In this document: one piece after another, positions 8,492 to 17,598 of the stretch | How the letters are laid out: the number at the start of each line of letters is the position of its first letter | Numbering within the stretch: the stretch's first letter is position 1 | NCBI GenBank assembly: GCA_025449835.1 | Contig: JANWIO010000059.1 | Coordinates: forward strand, 1-57,975 | Reading direction: 5' to 3' | DNA length: 57,975 bases | Source of the DNA: Vampirovibrionales bacterium | GTDB lineage: Bacteria > Cyanobacteriota > Vampirovibrionia > Vampirovibrionales > JAGQHJ01 | Made by a program: the position numbers and the translations under genes | The notes under the pieces: generated by a model | Databases searched by the model: none | Seen by the model: only the letters and a program-made list of their open reading frames with translations | Told to the model about the DNA's origin: nothing

Positions 8492-10324
8492 ATGGAAATC
8501 ACCAACCAGTTTTCGTGGATGATTGGCGGCCCGCAAGGAACAGGGGTGGATTCATCTGCCACCTTGTTTATTCGTTCTTGTGCAGTTGCTGGTTTAAACG
8601 TCTACGGAAAAAGAGAATACCACTCCAATATTATGGGAGAGCATAGCTACTTCCAGGTGCGTGTCAGTGAAAATCCTGTTCATTCCCATGTTGATCCGGT
8701 CCATTTACTTGCTACGTTTGATGATGAAACCGCCCGGATTCATGCCCATGAAGTGGTTCCCAATGGCTACTTTTTATATGACGCCAATGTGACCAAACCA
8801 GAAACTCTGGACTTACATCCAGATGTTAAAATCTTGGCCTTGCCTTATTCCCAAATTTTAGAAGAAGTTTCTGCTGAAACAGGCCAACCTTTAGCCAAGC
8901 TGCAAATTATGAAAAATACCATTGCTGTTGCAGCGTCTTTGGCAATGACATGCTTTGAAATTCAGTATATTGAAAAAGCCTTAAAAGGTATTTTTACGGG
9001 TGGCAAGGCAAAATTGGTGCCTTTAAACTTAAAAGTGGCCGAAAAAGCCTATGCTTGCATCACACAAGAAATTAAAAATGCATTTCCATATCGCTTGGTC
9101 GCCAAGCCCGATGCACCAGCTCAAATGATTGTCAATGGAACCACGGCTGTGGCACTCGGAAAATTAAAAGCAGGCTGCCGTTTTCAGTCGTATTACCCCA
9201 TTACCCCTGCCAGTGATGAAAGTGTCTATTTGGAATCTCACCCTGAGTATGGTGTAAACGTGGTTCAGTGCGAAGACGAAATCTCAGCTGTTTGTATGGC
9301 GGTCGGTGCCTCTTTAACAGGGGTTCGTGCTTCAACCTCTTCTTCCGGTCCTGGATTTGGTCTTAAAGCTGAAGGCCTTGGCTGGGCTGGTATTAATGAA
9401 GTGCCTGTTGTGGTTTTCAACTATCAACGGGGTGGCCCGTCTACCGGTTTGCCAACGCGGCATGAACAAGGTGACTTATTATTCAGCTTGTTTATCTGCC
9501 ACGGGGAGTATCCCAAAATCGTTGTGGCCCCTGGCGATATGACAGAGTGTTTCAACGATTCGTTTAATGCTTTTAACTATGCCGATCAATTCCAAACGCC
9601 GGTTATTGTTCTGTGTGATAAAGCATTGGCCAACAACACCGCATCCATTTTGCCTTTTGATGAAACCAATTTAAGAATTAACCGCGGAAAAAGGGCATCA
9701 GACGAATATCTGGCAGAATTGGCAAGTCGTCCTGATTTTAATGGCAAATATCCTCGGTTTGCAAATTCTGAAGATGGTGTTTCAACAAGATCATTGCCTG
9801 GTCAAGAAAATGGAATTTACTGGTGTACTGGTGATGAGCACGATGTCTATGGCCATATTTCAGAAGATCCTGAAAACCGGATTATGATGGATGACAAACG
9901 GATGCGTAAATTGGAACTTGCGGCTAAAACCATTCCACAAGATGAGCAATGGAAGCTGTATGGTCCAGAAAATGCAGACTATACCGTTGTAACCTGGGGA
10001 TCCACTAAAGGTCCGTTACTGGATGCACTGCCGATTCTTCAAAGCGATGGCATTTCCATCAACGTTCTTCAGATTCGGTTAATGAGTCCCTTCCCTGCTG
10101 AAGCGGTTTCTCAGATCTTGAATCGCGCCAAGGTTCGTATCGGTGTTGAACAAAACTTTACCGGTCAATTGGCGAAGATTGTTCGTATGGAAACAGGCAT
10201 TAAAATGGATCATATGGTTTCTAAGTACACCGGTCGTCCGATGTCGGAAACCGAGGTCGTTGCCGCTCTTAGAGAGATTACCAAGCAGAAAACAGAGAAA
10301 GTGGTGTTAACTTATGGTCACTAA
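8492..10324 (+). CDS. korA: 2-oxoacid:ferredoxin oxidoreductase, fused gamma-alpha subunit
   Basis: The large subunit of a two-subunit 2-oxoacid:ferredoxin oxidoreductase, most likely 2-oxoglutarate:ferredoxin oxidoreductase (oxidative decarboxylation to acyl-CoA with reduction of ferredoxin, or the reverse). Seen: an N-terminal gamma domain (about residues 1-190) starting with GGPQGTGVDSS and KREYHSNIMGEHSY, then the alpha domain (YYPITPASDESVY, SSSGPGFGLKAEG, RGGPSTGLPTRHEQGDL) and the C-terminal transketolase-like domain. Its length of 610 residues fits KorA. The 3' end overlaps korB by 11 bases. This is a ferredoxin-based, oxygen-sensitive type of enzyme, consistent with anaerobic or microaerobic metabolism. 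Confidence 0.9.
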   Translation: MEITNQFSWMIGGPQGTGVDSSATLFIRSCAVAGLNVYGKREYHSNIMGEHSYFQVRVSENPVHSHVDPVHLLATFDDETARIHAHEVVPNGYFLYDANVTKPETLDLHPDVKILALPYSQILEEVSAETGQPLAKLQIMKNTIAVAASLAMTCFEIQYIEKALKGIFTGGKAKLVPLNLKVAEKAYACITQEIKNAFPYRLVAKPDAPAQMIVNGTTAVALGKLKAGCRFQSYYPITPASDESVYLESHPEYGVNVVQCEDEISAVCMAVGASLTGVRASTSSSGPGFGLKAEGLGWAGINEVPVVVFNYQRGGPSTGLPTRHEQGDLLFSLFICHGEYPKIVVAPGDMTECFNDSFNAFNYADQFQTPVIVLCDKALANNTASILPFDETNLRINRGKRASDEYLAELASRPDFNGKYPRFANSEDGVSTRSLPGQENGIYWCTGDEHDVYGHISEDPENRIMMDDKRMRKLELAAKTIPQDEQWKLYGPENADYTVVTWGSTKGPLLDALPILQSDGISINVLQIRLMSPFPAEAVSQILNRAKVRIGVEQNFTGQLAKIVRMETGIKMDHMVSKYTGRPMSETEVVAALREITKQKTEKVVLTYGH

Positions 10325-11312
10325 TTTACCGTCATCCGAAGTTCAACGAAAACCCAAAGACTATAAATCAGACGTCCATCCTGATTGGTGTCCTGGTTGT
10401 GGTGACTTTGGGATTGTCAACGCCATTCAACAAGCAATGGCTGAGTTACAACTGAAACCTTCTCAGGTTTTAATGTACTCTGGTGTTGGGTGTTCTAGTA
10501 AAACCCCCCACTACATTAACACTTATGGGGTTCATACCCTCCATGGACGGAGCCTTCCCTTTGCAACGGGCTCTCACCTGGCAAATCCTGATTTGCAGGT
10601 AGTGGTTGCAGGTGGTGATGGTGATGGTTATGGGATTGGTGCCGGTCACTTTTTAAATGCTGGTCGCCGAAATGCGAATTTGGCATACATTGTGTATGAC
10701 AATGAAGTGTATGGCTTAACCAAAGGGCAAGCTTCACCGACCTTAAAACTCGGTGTGAAGACAAAGTCTTTGCCGTTACCCAACCCAAATGAGGGTATAA
10801 ATCCTTTGGCCATTGCTGTTTCTGCGGGATACACCTTTGTGGCTCGTAGTTATGCCTTTGATGCCAAGCATTTAAAAGAAACGATTAAGCGGGCGATTCT
10901 TCATAAAGGGATGGCCTTGGTGGACGTTCTTCAGCCTTGCCCGACCTACAACAACCTGCGCACCAAAGATTGGTTTGCTGAAGAAGTTGAAATTGGCGGG
11001 ACAAAATACCCCCGAACCTACCATCTGGATGAAAAAGGCTATGATGGTAAAGTTCATAACCCGGCTGATGAAAGGGAAATTGAAGCCAAGAAACTTCAAG
11101 CACTCCAAAAAGTAGAGGCATCAGAGCCTCAAATTGCCCTGGGTGTTTTTTACGAAGTGGAACTGCCGACCTTCTTAGAACGGGTAAAACCCAATATTCC
11201 ACTGTTGCAAAAATACACCAGTTGCAAAATGCCCATTGAAGATCCCAGCACCCACGTGCCCACCACGGATCTTTCGGCAGCCTACGCAGAGGTGTTAACC
11301 AACACCCACTAA
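10314..11312 (+). CDS. korB: 2-oxoacid:ferredoxin oxidoreductase, beta subunit
   Basis: The thiamine-diphosphate and 4Fe-4S carrying partner of KorA. Seen: HPDWCPGCGDFGIV (first two cluster cysteines), GVGCSSKTPHY, the ThDP/Mg motif GGDGDGYGIGAGHF followed about 20 residues later by YDNEVYGLTKGQ, and a later cluster cysteine in QPCPTYNN. The length of 332 residues is normal. The start overlaps the end of korA, so the two are co-translated. A strong intrinsic terminator follows 30 bases after the stop, closing a two-gene operon. Substrate (2-oxoglutarate versus pyruvate or other oxoacids) cannot be settled from reading alone. Confidence 0.9.
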   Translation: MVTNLPSSEVQRKPKDYKSDVHPDWCPGCGDFGIVNAIQQAMAELQLKPSQVLMYSGVGCSSKTPHYINTYGVHTLHGRSLPFATGSHLANPDLQVVVAGGDGDGYGIGAGHFLNAGRRNANLAYIVYDNEVYGLTKGQASPTLKLGVKTKSLPLPNPNEGINPLAIAVSAGYTFVARSYAFDAKHLKETIKRAILHKGMALVDVLQPCPTYNNLRTKDWFAEEVEIGGTKYPRTYHLDEKGYDGKVHNPADEREIEAKKLQALQKVEASEPQIALGVFYEVELPTFLERVKPNIPLLQKYTSCKMPIEDPSTHVPTTDLSAAYAEVLTNTH

Positions 11313-11342
11313 GGCGCTCATAGGGTTAAAACAAAACCAATA

Positions 11343-11382
11343 AAAACCTGCCTGATGTTGAAACGCAAAAGGCAGGTTTTTT
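11343..11382 (+). terminator. Rho-independent terminator after korB
   Basis: A perfect inverted repeat, AAAACCTGCC and GGCAGGTTTT, around an 18-base loop and followed by further T residues. It lies 30 bases downstream of the korB stop and probably ends the korAB transcript; the A-run on the left arm could also let it act on the opposing minus-strand gene. Confidence 0.85.
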
Positions 11383-11407
11383 AGTGCTTTACTGAGCGAC
11401 CTCGTGA

Positions 11408-11737
11408 CTAAACTTTAGCGGAAACCCCCTTAACGTGGGTTAAATAGGCTAAAATTTGTTTGTCCGCTATGTCGATATAGGGGTCTCGCCCAATATCAGA
11501 GCGAGAAGATGTTTTAAAGACAAATGAGTTTTTTTCTGTTTGATCGGTCGTTTTATTGCCACTATCATTAACCGAAATTGTTGTATGATCCCCTTTTACA
11601 ATGTCCAGGTCGACAAAAACTGGATTGTTTTTGCCGACAGCTTCAGCGGTTTGTCGTAAACCTTCAATTGCCTTTTGGCTACCGTTATGGGTGCCTTTAA
11701 TGGTCCCTGCAAAACGAATGGGGCTTATCATGGTCAT
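11408..11737 (-). CDS. Small hypothetical protein, 109 aa, with N-terminal PIRFAG tag
   Basis: A 109-residue hydrophilic protein opening with MTMISPIRFAG. The rest is Asp-, Thr- and Ser-rich with no cysteine and no membrane segment; the C-terminal part (DPYIDIADKQILAYL) may be helical. A Shine-Dalgarno-like AAAGGAC lies upstream of the ATG. The N-terminal Ile-Arg-Phe-Ala/Gly segment recurs at the start of other unrelated proteins in the window. No family recognised. It converges on the korB terminator. Confidence 0.55.
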   Translation of the reverse strand: MTMISPIRFAGTIKGTHNGSQKAIEGLRQTAEAVGKNNPVFVDLDIVKGDHTTISVNDSGNKTTDQTEKNSFVFKTSSRSDIGRDPYIDIADKQILAYLTHVKGVSAKV

Positions 11738-12008
11738 TGTTTTTGTCCTTTCAGTAATCGGTTTTATTCTTAAGAGGAATCTGAATTTAATTTAAGATAA
11801 AAGTTGCAGTCTTTGCAAGAAGACGGTAAATTGAAAATAAGATTTCATGCGACAGAGAAGCGTTTTGTTGAGGAGACGATGCCGCTTTTCTGATTTCAAC
11901 GTAAAATACGACGTGTGAAGATTTTGAAATCTTTCTTAGAGTGGATCGCTGAAAGCGACTTTAAAACAACTCAATTTTAATTTCCCCCTACAACCATGGA
12001 CAGCGTTG
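11738..12008. promoter_or_regulatory. Divergent gap upstream of mgtE with two small hairpins
   Basis: The 5' region of mgtE holds two adjacent short stem-loops: AAGATTT/AAATCTT (around 11918-11933) and TCGCT-GAA-AGCGA (11946-11958). They may form a leader structure. They do not match the M-box (ykoK) magnesium riboswitch as I know it. No clear promoter was found. Confidence 0.3.
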
Positions 12009-13394
12009 ATGATGGTTCCAACAACACTTACAACGCCTCTTGATGAGAAAATAAAGCGTTTTTTAGAAACGCGTAACGGGTCAGCCTTACGGCGCTTACT
12101 GGTGCGCTATAACTTTGCGGACATCGCCGAAGTGATGGAGAATCATCTGACTTTAGAAGAGGCTGTGACCTGTTTTCAATATTTGGATGTGGGACAAGCG
12201 GCGCAAGTCTTAACCAGTTTAGATCAAGAGCGTCAAGTGGCCTGTCTTTCTTCTCTCCCCACTCTGATGAGTAGCCAAATTCTCCGCTTTATGGCGTCAG
12301 ATGATGCGGTGGATATTTTGCAAGAGTTGGATACCCAGCAGAGTCAGAAAATTCTAAAAGAAATGCCCTTTGATGTGGAAACCCGGATGATTCATCACCT
12401 TATGATGGAAGAACCCGATACGGCAGCAGGGCTTATGTCAACAGACTTTCTGCAAATTAACATTGAAAGTACTGTGGGGGATGCTTTAAATCTCATTAAA
12501 AACGCCGAAGAAAAAGATTTTGTCTACTATTGCTACTTGGTCGATGGCCAAAATCGCTTGGTGGGCATTGCGAGCTTAAAGCAGCTGATTCTTCATTCAG
12601 AAGATACTGAATTGCACAAAGTGGCTCAGTTTGATGTGAAGTCAGTGCAAATATCAGATGATCAGGAAGTGGTGGTCAACCTGTTCAGAAAGTACTATAA
12701 CCTGTTGGCTGTTCCGGTTGTTAATGAAAATGAGATTATTCATGGCATTATCACCCTCGATGATATTATCGAAATTATCGATGAAGAATCCTCTGAAGAC
12801 ATCTATCTGGCATCTGGGATTAATTTGGAGGAGATGGATGAAAAAAATCTACTGACAGGGCCGATGCTCAAAGCCGTTAAAGCGAGAATCCCTTGGTTGA
12901 TGGTGACAATGGTGGGTGAACTGTTTGCCTCTTCCATCACAGCTTCTTTTCATGAAACTGTTGCAGCGGCAGCCATTGCTATTTCATTTATGCCCCTCTT
13001 GTCAGGGCTTTCAGGCAATATGGGAACCCAAAGTGAAACCATTTCCGTTCGGGGATTGGCGTTAAATTTAGTAAATACAGAGAATATCAAAGAAAAGATA
13101 ACCCGGGAGCTGGGTGTCGGTATCGTCACCGGATTTATTTTTGCCTTTACAGTGGGGATGTACTCTTTGATTGTGTATCGTCATTGGGTGCTCAGTGTTA
13201 TCTTGTTTGTGGCCATTATTTTTTCACTCTGTTTGTCTGCTGCTTTGGGGATTACCCTGCCCTATGTGTTTCATAAGTACTTTAAGCAGGATCCGGCTGG
13301 AGTCGGTGGCCCCATGATTACGACGTTATTGGATATTTTGACTTTTTCAGCCTATTTGTATGTAATTACCCTGTTTTTGCACCAGATGATTTAA
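12009..13394 (+). CDS. mgtE: MgtE-family magnesium transporter
   Basis: An inner-membrane Mg2+ channel gated by cytoplasmic Mg2+. Domain order seen: an N-terminal MgtE helical superhelix (to about residue 130), a CBS-domain pair (about 135-260, with TLDDIIEIIDEE near its end), and a C-terminal membrane domain with five hydrophobic helices containing the family's PLLSGLSGNMGTQSE pore segment and PAGVGGPMITTLLDI. The length of 461 residues is typical. ATG at 12009 (or the next ATG at 12012) is preferred over the TTG at 12006; there is no strong ribosome site. It converges with the alcohol dehydrogenase pair and is transcribed alone. Confidence 0.92.
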   Translation: MMVPTTLTTPLDEKIKRFLETRNGSALRRLLVRYNFADIAEVMENHLTLEEAVTCFQYLDVGQAAQVLTSLDQERQVACLSSLPTLMSSQILRFMASDDAVDILQELDTQQSQKILKEMPFDVETRMIHHLMMEEPDTAAGLMSTDFLQINIESTVGDALNLIKNAEEKDFVYYCYLVDGQNRLVGIASLKQLILHSEDTELHKVAQFDVKSVQISDDQEVVVNLFRKYYNLLAVPVVNENEIIHGIITLDDIIEIIDEESSEDIYLASGINLEEMDEKNLLTGPMLKAVKARIPWLMVTMVGELFASSITASFHETVAAAAIAISFMPLLSGLSGNMGTQSETISVRGLALNLVNTENIKEKITRELGVGIVTGFIFAFTVGMYSLIVYRHWVLSVILFVAIIFSLCLSAALGITLPYVFHKYFKQDPAGVGGPMITTLLDILTFSAYLYVITLFLHQMI

Positions 13395-13399
13395 AAAAA

Positions 13400-14476
13400 T
13401 TAATTATTGTCGGGCTTTAAAGCAACTTTAACGGCTTTTCCCTCAGAAACCAGTTCGAGGGCTTCTGTCACACAGTGCAATGGCAGTTCAAGACTTATCA
13501 GTTGGGTTGGGTCAAGTTGCCCCTCAGTGATTAAGGTCAAAGCCTTTCTGAAATAACTCGGCGTATGATGAAAAGGACTTACTAAAGTGATTTCATCGTA
13601 ATGGATGCGTCGGGTTTCTAGCGCAACAGTACTCCCCGATTCACATCCTCCAAAAAGATTTACCAAACCTCCTCGGCGAACCATTTGGATGGCTTTTTCC
13701 CAGGTGGTGGGTAAACCTACTGCTTCAATCACAACATCAAACCCGTAACCCCCTGGCGTAAATTCTTCAACAATCTGTTGGGGATCTGAAAATTGGTTTA
13801 AATTCAGAACCGCATCGGCGCACGCAAAGGATTCTGCCATTTTTCGTTTTAGTGGGTTACGGCCAAGCCCCACAACATGGGCGCCACGTAATTTGGCGAG
13901 CTTGATCATAAATTGACCAATGGCACCAAGCCCAATCACAGCAACAGTATCACCTGGGTTGATATGGCAGGCCTCAATACCACGAAGACTCACCGATAAG
14001 GGTTCGGTAAAAGCGGCTGCTTCAAAGGGAACATGCTCAGGGATAATCAACGTATTGTGTTGCGCAATTTGGGCGGGGATTTTAATGTAGTCGGCATAGG
14101 CACCATTTAACAGATCGAGATGCTCACACAAATTATATTGGGCTTTTTTGCAGAAGAAGCAGGTTTGGCAGGGTGCAGAATTGGCCGCAACCACTCGATC
14201 TCCCACAGACAAATGCGAAAAACCTTTACCAATGGCAGTAACAATGCCAGAACATTCATGGCCAAAGGGGGCTGGAAAATTTTTGAGTAAAACGGGGTGA
14301 CCCCGCCGGAAGGCTTTTAAATCGGTTCCGCAGGTTAAAGCGGTTTCTACTTTAACCACAATTTCACCGGTAGCAGGTTTTGGCATTGGAACTTCTTCGT
14401 ATCGGACATCGCCCGGCTGATAGAAAAGTGCCGCTTTCATGGTGGTTTGGGTTTGTGGGTTTAATACAAGGGTCAT
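13400..14476 (-). CDS. Zinc-dependent medium-chain alcohol dehydrogenase
   Basis: An MDR-superfamily NAD(P)-dependent dehydrogenase of 358 residues. Seen: the catalytic zinc Cys in TCGTDLK and GHECSG, the structural-zinc cluster CQTCFFCKKAQYNLC, and the Rossmann motif VIGLGAIGQFMIKLAKLRGA. The family includes sorbitol, threonine and alcohol dehydrogenases, and the substrate is not readable. Its ATG overlaps the TGA of the upstream dehydrogenase (ATGA), so the pair is translationally coupled. The two proteins are clearly related but not near-identical, suggesting an old duplication with divided substrates or a heteromeric enzyme. Confidence 0.85.
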   Translation of the reverse strand: MTLVLNPQTQTTMKAALFYQPGDVRYEEVPMPKPATGEIVVKVETALTCGTDLKAFRRGHPVLLKNFPAPFGHECSGIVTAIGKGFSHLSVGDRVVAANSAPCQTCFFCKKAQYNLCEHLDLLNGAYADYIKIPAQIAQHNTLIIPEHVPFEAAAFTEPLSVSLRGIEACHINPGDTVAVIGLGAIGQFMIKLAKLRGAHVVGLGRNPLKRKMAESFACADAVLNLNQFSDPQQIVEEFTPGGYGFDVVIEAVGLPTTWEKAIQMVRRGGLVNLFGGCESGSTVALETRRIHYDEITLVSPFHHTPSYFRKALTLITEGQLDPTQLISLELPLHCVTEALELVSEGKAVKVALKPDNN

Positions 14477-15540
14477 AGGCTCACAAACACTTTGAGTGCT
14501 TCTCCATGTTGATAGTCTTGAATGGCATCATTGAGTTCGTTTAACGAAACAATCCGGCTGATAAGTGGGGCAACCGTAATGTGATGATGCATGATTAAAT
14601 CATACGCTTTTTGTAAATGCACTAGGGAAGGAGAGTAACTGGTGATGAGATTGATTTCTCGAAAGTAAAGTTCGTTCTGGTTAATGAGTGGTTCTCCCTT
14701 ACCATAAGAGGTAAACAACAGAAGGGTCCCACCATCTCGAACCGCTTTTAATGCTAAAGCAATGGTTGCTGGATTGACGATAGATAAGAAGACCAAGTCT
14801 GCACCGCGTCCTTCGGTTTTTTGGAACAATTCATCCAATATCTGGCCTTGATCTGTTGAACCACTTGTTACCATTGCATGGGTTTGCGCAAGATCTACCC
14901 GATCGGGTTTTAAATCAATGCCAAAAACGGTGTAGTCTTGATGTTTTAAATATTGAGACGATAAAAGGCCAATAAAACCCAGGCCGATCATAAAAGCAAC
15001 GTTTCCAATTTCTTTGGGGATTCTGTCAACAGCTCGAATACAACAAGATAAAGGCTCAATACAACTTCCAACGGGGTCTGAAATATCATCGGGTAATGGA
15101 AAAACCGTGTGTGCCAAATGTTCTTTTGAAATGGCGATATATTCGCAAAATCCCCCTGGGGTAATGTTACTTTGTTTAAAAGCTCTGCACATGGAAGGAG
15201 AGCCATGGGTGCAGTAATAACATTGCTGGCATGGGATGTGATGGGCTACACTCACTCTCTGCCCCTCTGCGTATTGGGGGGAATGAACTTTTGCGCCTTC
15301 AGATAAAGTTTCAATGACGCCCACCACCTCATGTCCGAGGACAGTGCCTTCTGCAAGAGTGCGATGTTGCAATTTATCCAGGTCAGATCCACAAATACCA
15401 CACCCGGTTACCCGAATAATGGCGCCGTCTTTGGGAAGGGAAGGTGCTTGGATATTCTGGACACCCAGTTTTTTTCCGGTTTCAATAACAGCTGCTTTCA
15501 TCATTTCTGTAATTTCTCTGGCCTGTTGTTTCTCTGGCAC
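14473..15540 (-). CDS. Zinc-dependent medium-chain dehydrogenase (second of pair)
   Basis: A 355-residue MDR dehydrogenase. Seen: GCGICGSDLDKL, GHEVVGVIE, the structural-zinc cluster CQQCYYCTHGSPSMC, and a Rossmann segment MIGLGFIGLL. The GSDL spacing resembles sorbitol/threonine-type members, but the substrate is unknown. GTG at 15540 is the longest start; an ATG pair at 15504 just before KAAVIETG is the more usual beginning for this family. It is the first gene of the two-gene minus-strand unit and faces DUF177 divergently across 103 bases. Confidence 0.83.
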   Translation of the reverse strand: MPEKQQAREITEMMKAAVIETGKKLGVQNIQAPSLPKDGAIIRVTGCGICGSDLDKLQHRTLAEGTVLGHEVVGVIETLSEGAKVHSPQYAEGQRVSVAHHIPCQQCYYCTHGSPSMCRAFKQSNITPGGFCEYIAISKEHLAHTVFPLPDDISDPVGSCIEPLSCCIRAVDRIPKEIGNVAFMIGLGFIGLLSSQYLKHQDYTVFGIDLKPDRVDLAQTHAMVTSGSTDQGQILDELFQKTEGRGADLVFLSIVNPATIALALKAVRDGGTLLLFTSYGKGEPLINQNELYFREINLITSYSPSLVHLQKAYDLIMHHHITVAPLISRIVSLNELNDAIQDYQHGEALKVFVSL

Positions 15541-15643
15541 CTGATTGACAGTTGCAGTTTTTCAAAAAAGAATGAGTATGCTACAACTGATCACATTTCA
15601 TTCATACCGCAAAAATAATCAACTGACGATTGGTATTTGAAAA

Positions 15644-16072
15644 ATGACCTTAGAAAAAATCAAACTCAAAGATTGGATTCGAACCGGCAGGCGAGAAACA
15701 GACGTAGATGAGTCCTACACCTACGAAGATTTGCCTTTAAAAGTCCCAGCAGAGGTTCATATTCATTGTAGGCTCAATGCCACAGGGGTAGATGTTCGGG
15801 GCAACTATAAAACGGTGGTTGAAGAACCTTGCGATCGCTGTTGTGAGCTCTATGAACGCCCATTGGGAAATGCCTTTGATGAACGTTTTGTGTATCAATC
15901 GTTTATTGATGAAGCGCCTGCTGGGGATATGGAGCTTCATACAGAAGATTTTTACGAAACCATTGGCCCAGAAGGGGTTTTGGATTTAAAAGATCTGATC
16001 CATCAATATATTGTGATGGCCATGAGTACGGATCGGGTATGCAACCGAGCCACTTGCGAGATTCGACACTAA
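15644..16072 (+). CDS. DUF177 (YceD-like) protein
   Basis: A 142-residue DUF177 protein. The family is conserved next to rpmF in most bacteria and is linked to 23S rRNA metabolism. Seen: the family core EEPCDRCCELYERPLG (paired cysteines), DLKDLIHQYIVMAMS and a C-terminal CNRATCE. Its position upstream of rpmF and plsX is the classic order. The 214-base gap to rpmF contains a good promoter, so rpmF can be transcribed separately. No strong Shine-Dalgarno precedes the ATG. Confidence 0.85.
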   Translation: MTLEKIKLKDWIRTGRRETDVDESYTYEDLPLKVPAEVHIHCRLNATGVDVRGNYKTVVEEPCDRCCELYERPLGNAFDERFVYQSFIDEAPAGDMELHTEDFYETIGPEGVLDLKDLIHQYIVMAMSTDRVCNRATCEIRH

Positions 16073-16151
16073 TTTTGAGAAAAAAAACGGTTGTTACTGG
16101 GCTTATTAGGAGATTCCGTTTGACATACCATGGGGTTGCCAAATTAAAAGC

Positions 16152-16180
16152 TTGAAATTTTGAAAAAGGTTTGTTATAGA
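16152..16180 (+). promoter_or_regulatory. Sigma-70-type promoter upstream of rpmF
   Basis: TTGAAA at 16152-16157 and TATAGA at 16175-16180 are separated by 17 bases, close to the consensus. It lies 107 bases ahead of rpmF and would drive rpmF and the fatty-acid genes. Confidence 0.45.
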
Positions 16181-16286
16181 TAGTCTGCGCTCAAAAGGAA
16201 AAAGCCTTGAGCTTTGATTTCTTTTCTGCCATAGTATCATTTAAGCGTTGTACTGACCCTTTAACACCAGAATGAGGTAATCCTTT

Positions 16287-16472
16287 ATGCCAGTTCCTAA
16301 GAAACGTGTGGGTAAATCAGACCAAGGACATCGACGATCCACCTGGAAAGCAACGGTTCCTAGCTTAATGACATGCCCTCAATGCGGTGACCAAAAACTG
16401 ACCCATGTAATTTGTCAGACCTGTGGCTATTATGGCGGAAAAAAAGTTTCCGAAAGATTTGGAATTTCCTAA
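16287..16472 (+). CDS. rpmF: 50S ribosomal protein L32
   Basis: L32 of the large ribosomal subunit, 61 residues. Seen: MPVPKKRVGKSDQGHRRS at the start (the family signature) and a zinc-ribbon CPQCG...CQTCGYYGGKKV; the four cysteines indicate the zinc-binding form of L32. ATG is preceded by GAGGTAA. It sits between DUF177 and plsX as in many bacteria, linking ribosome and lipid synthesis. A short terminator-like hairpin follows directly and may attenuate read-through into plsX. Confidence 0.96.
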   Translation: MPVPKKRVGKSDQGHRRSTWKATVPSLMTCPQCGDQKLTHVICQTCGYYGGKKVSERFGIS

Positions 16473-16473
16473 G

Positions 16474-16498
16474 AAGGGCTTCTTGAAGCCTTTTTCTC
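16474..16498 (+). terminator. Terminator or attenuator between rpmF and plsX
   Basis: An 8-bp stem, AAGGGCTT (16474-16481) with AAGCCTTT (16486-16493) including one G-T pair, loop CTTG, then more T and C. It starts one base after the rpmF stop. It would limit transcription from the ribosomal gene into plsX-fab. Confidence 0.5.
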
Positions 16499-16575
16499 TC
16501 TCAAATTGAATTTCCCCTTATCAAGGTCAGTTGATTCAGGGGAATTGTATGAGTGGTAAACGAATTGCATTTTGA

Positions 16576-17595
16576 ATGAGCAGTAAGCAACAGATTTGTA
16601 TCGCAATTGATTGTATGGGCGGCGATTATGCCCCCCAAGAAATTGTGAAAGGTGCTATTCTGGGAGCTCGACAATATGGTGTAGCCCTGCAATTGGTGGG
16701 GCAGCCAGATAAAATTCAAGCTGAGCTGGATGCATTAGAGACGCAAGGGATTCAGTACGAGATTGTGCCTGCCCTGGAGACCATTGATATGGGTGAATCT
16801 CCTGCGGCGGCTATTCGAAAAAAGAAAAATGCATCAGTGGTTGTGGCCAGTACCTGTGTTGCAAAAGGAATGTCTCAAGGGCTTGTTGCTGCCGGAAATA
16901 CAGGGGCAGCTATGGCGGCGGCCATTTTTAATATGGGACGGATTGAGGGTGTGGATCGACCTGCCATTGCCGTTGTGCTCCCCACTACCTATAAAACACC
17001 TTGTATATTGGTGGATGCGGGCGCTAATGCGGATTGCATTCCAGAAATGTTAATTCAATTTGGTCGGATGGGAAGTATTTTTTCCCAAGCCGTTTTACAG
17101 GTCAAAAACCCTCGAATTGGGCTACTCAATATTGGGGAAGAATCCTCTAAAGGAAATAGTTTTGCGCTCTCAACCTATAAGCTTTTAGAACAGCATGACG
17201 AACTGAACTTTATCGGCAATATCGAGGGGAAACACCTTTTTGATGGGTCTGCCGATGTGGTGGTTTGTGATGGCTATACAGGAAATGTGGCTCTGAAAAC
17301 CGCTGAAGGGGTTGGCAATATGGTGATGTCTCTCTTTAAAGAAGAAACCCAAAAAAGTCTTCGGGCCAAAGCGGGCGCCATTCTGGTAAAATCAACGTTG
17401 AGAAAAGTAAAACACAAAGTCTCTGATGAAGAGTTTGGAGGCGCTTTGCTTTTAGGTGTAAAAGGCATTTGTGTAATAGGCCATGGTGGCAGCAATGCCT
17501 ATGCCATTCAAAATGCAATCCGGGTGACGAAAGAAGCAATTGATCAGGATGTTATTGGGAAGATTGAAAGCAAAGTGTTGGAAGGATGTTTGTAG
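16576..17595 (+). CDS. plsX: Phosphate acyltransferase PlsX
   Basis: PlsX converts acyl-ACP and phosphate to acyl-phosphate, the first step of the PlsX/PlsY phospholipid pathway; it is a peripheral membrane enzyme. Seen: IAIDCMGGDYAPQEIVKGA at the N-terminus, SVVVASTCVAKGMSQGLVAAGNTGA, and VCDGYTGNVALKTAEG, all family signatures. The 339-residue length is normal. It directly precedes fabH with a junction of a few bases, so flux into phospholipid and fatty-acid initiation is co-expressed. Confidence 0.94.
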   Translation: MSSKQQICIAIDCMGGDYAPQEIVKGAILGARQYGVALQLVGQPDKIQAELDALETQGIQYEIVPALETIDMGESPAAAIRKKKNASVVVASTCVAKGMSQGLVAAGNTGAAMAAAIFNMGRIEGVDRPAIAVVLPTTYKTPCILVDAGANADCIPEMLIQFGRMGSIFSQAVLQVKNPRIGLLNIGEESSKGNSFALSTYKLLEQHDELNFIGNIEGKHLFDGSADVVVCDGYTGNVALKTAEGVGNMVMSLFKEETQKSLRAKAGAILVKSTLRKVKHKVSDEEFGGALLLGVKGICVIGHGGSNAYAIQNAIRVTKEAIDQDVIGKIESKVLEGCL

Positions 17596-17598
17596 GTG

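Noticed and set aside
11738-12008. M-box magnesium riboswitch ahead of mgtE
   Set aside because: The two small hairpins do not match the conserved M-box sequence blocks as I know them.
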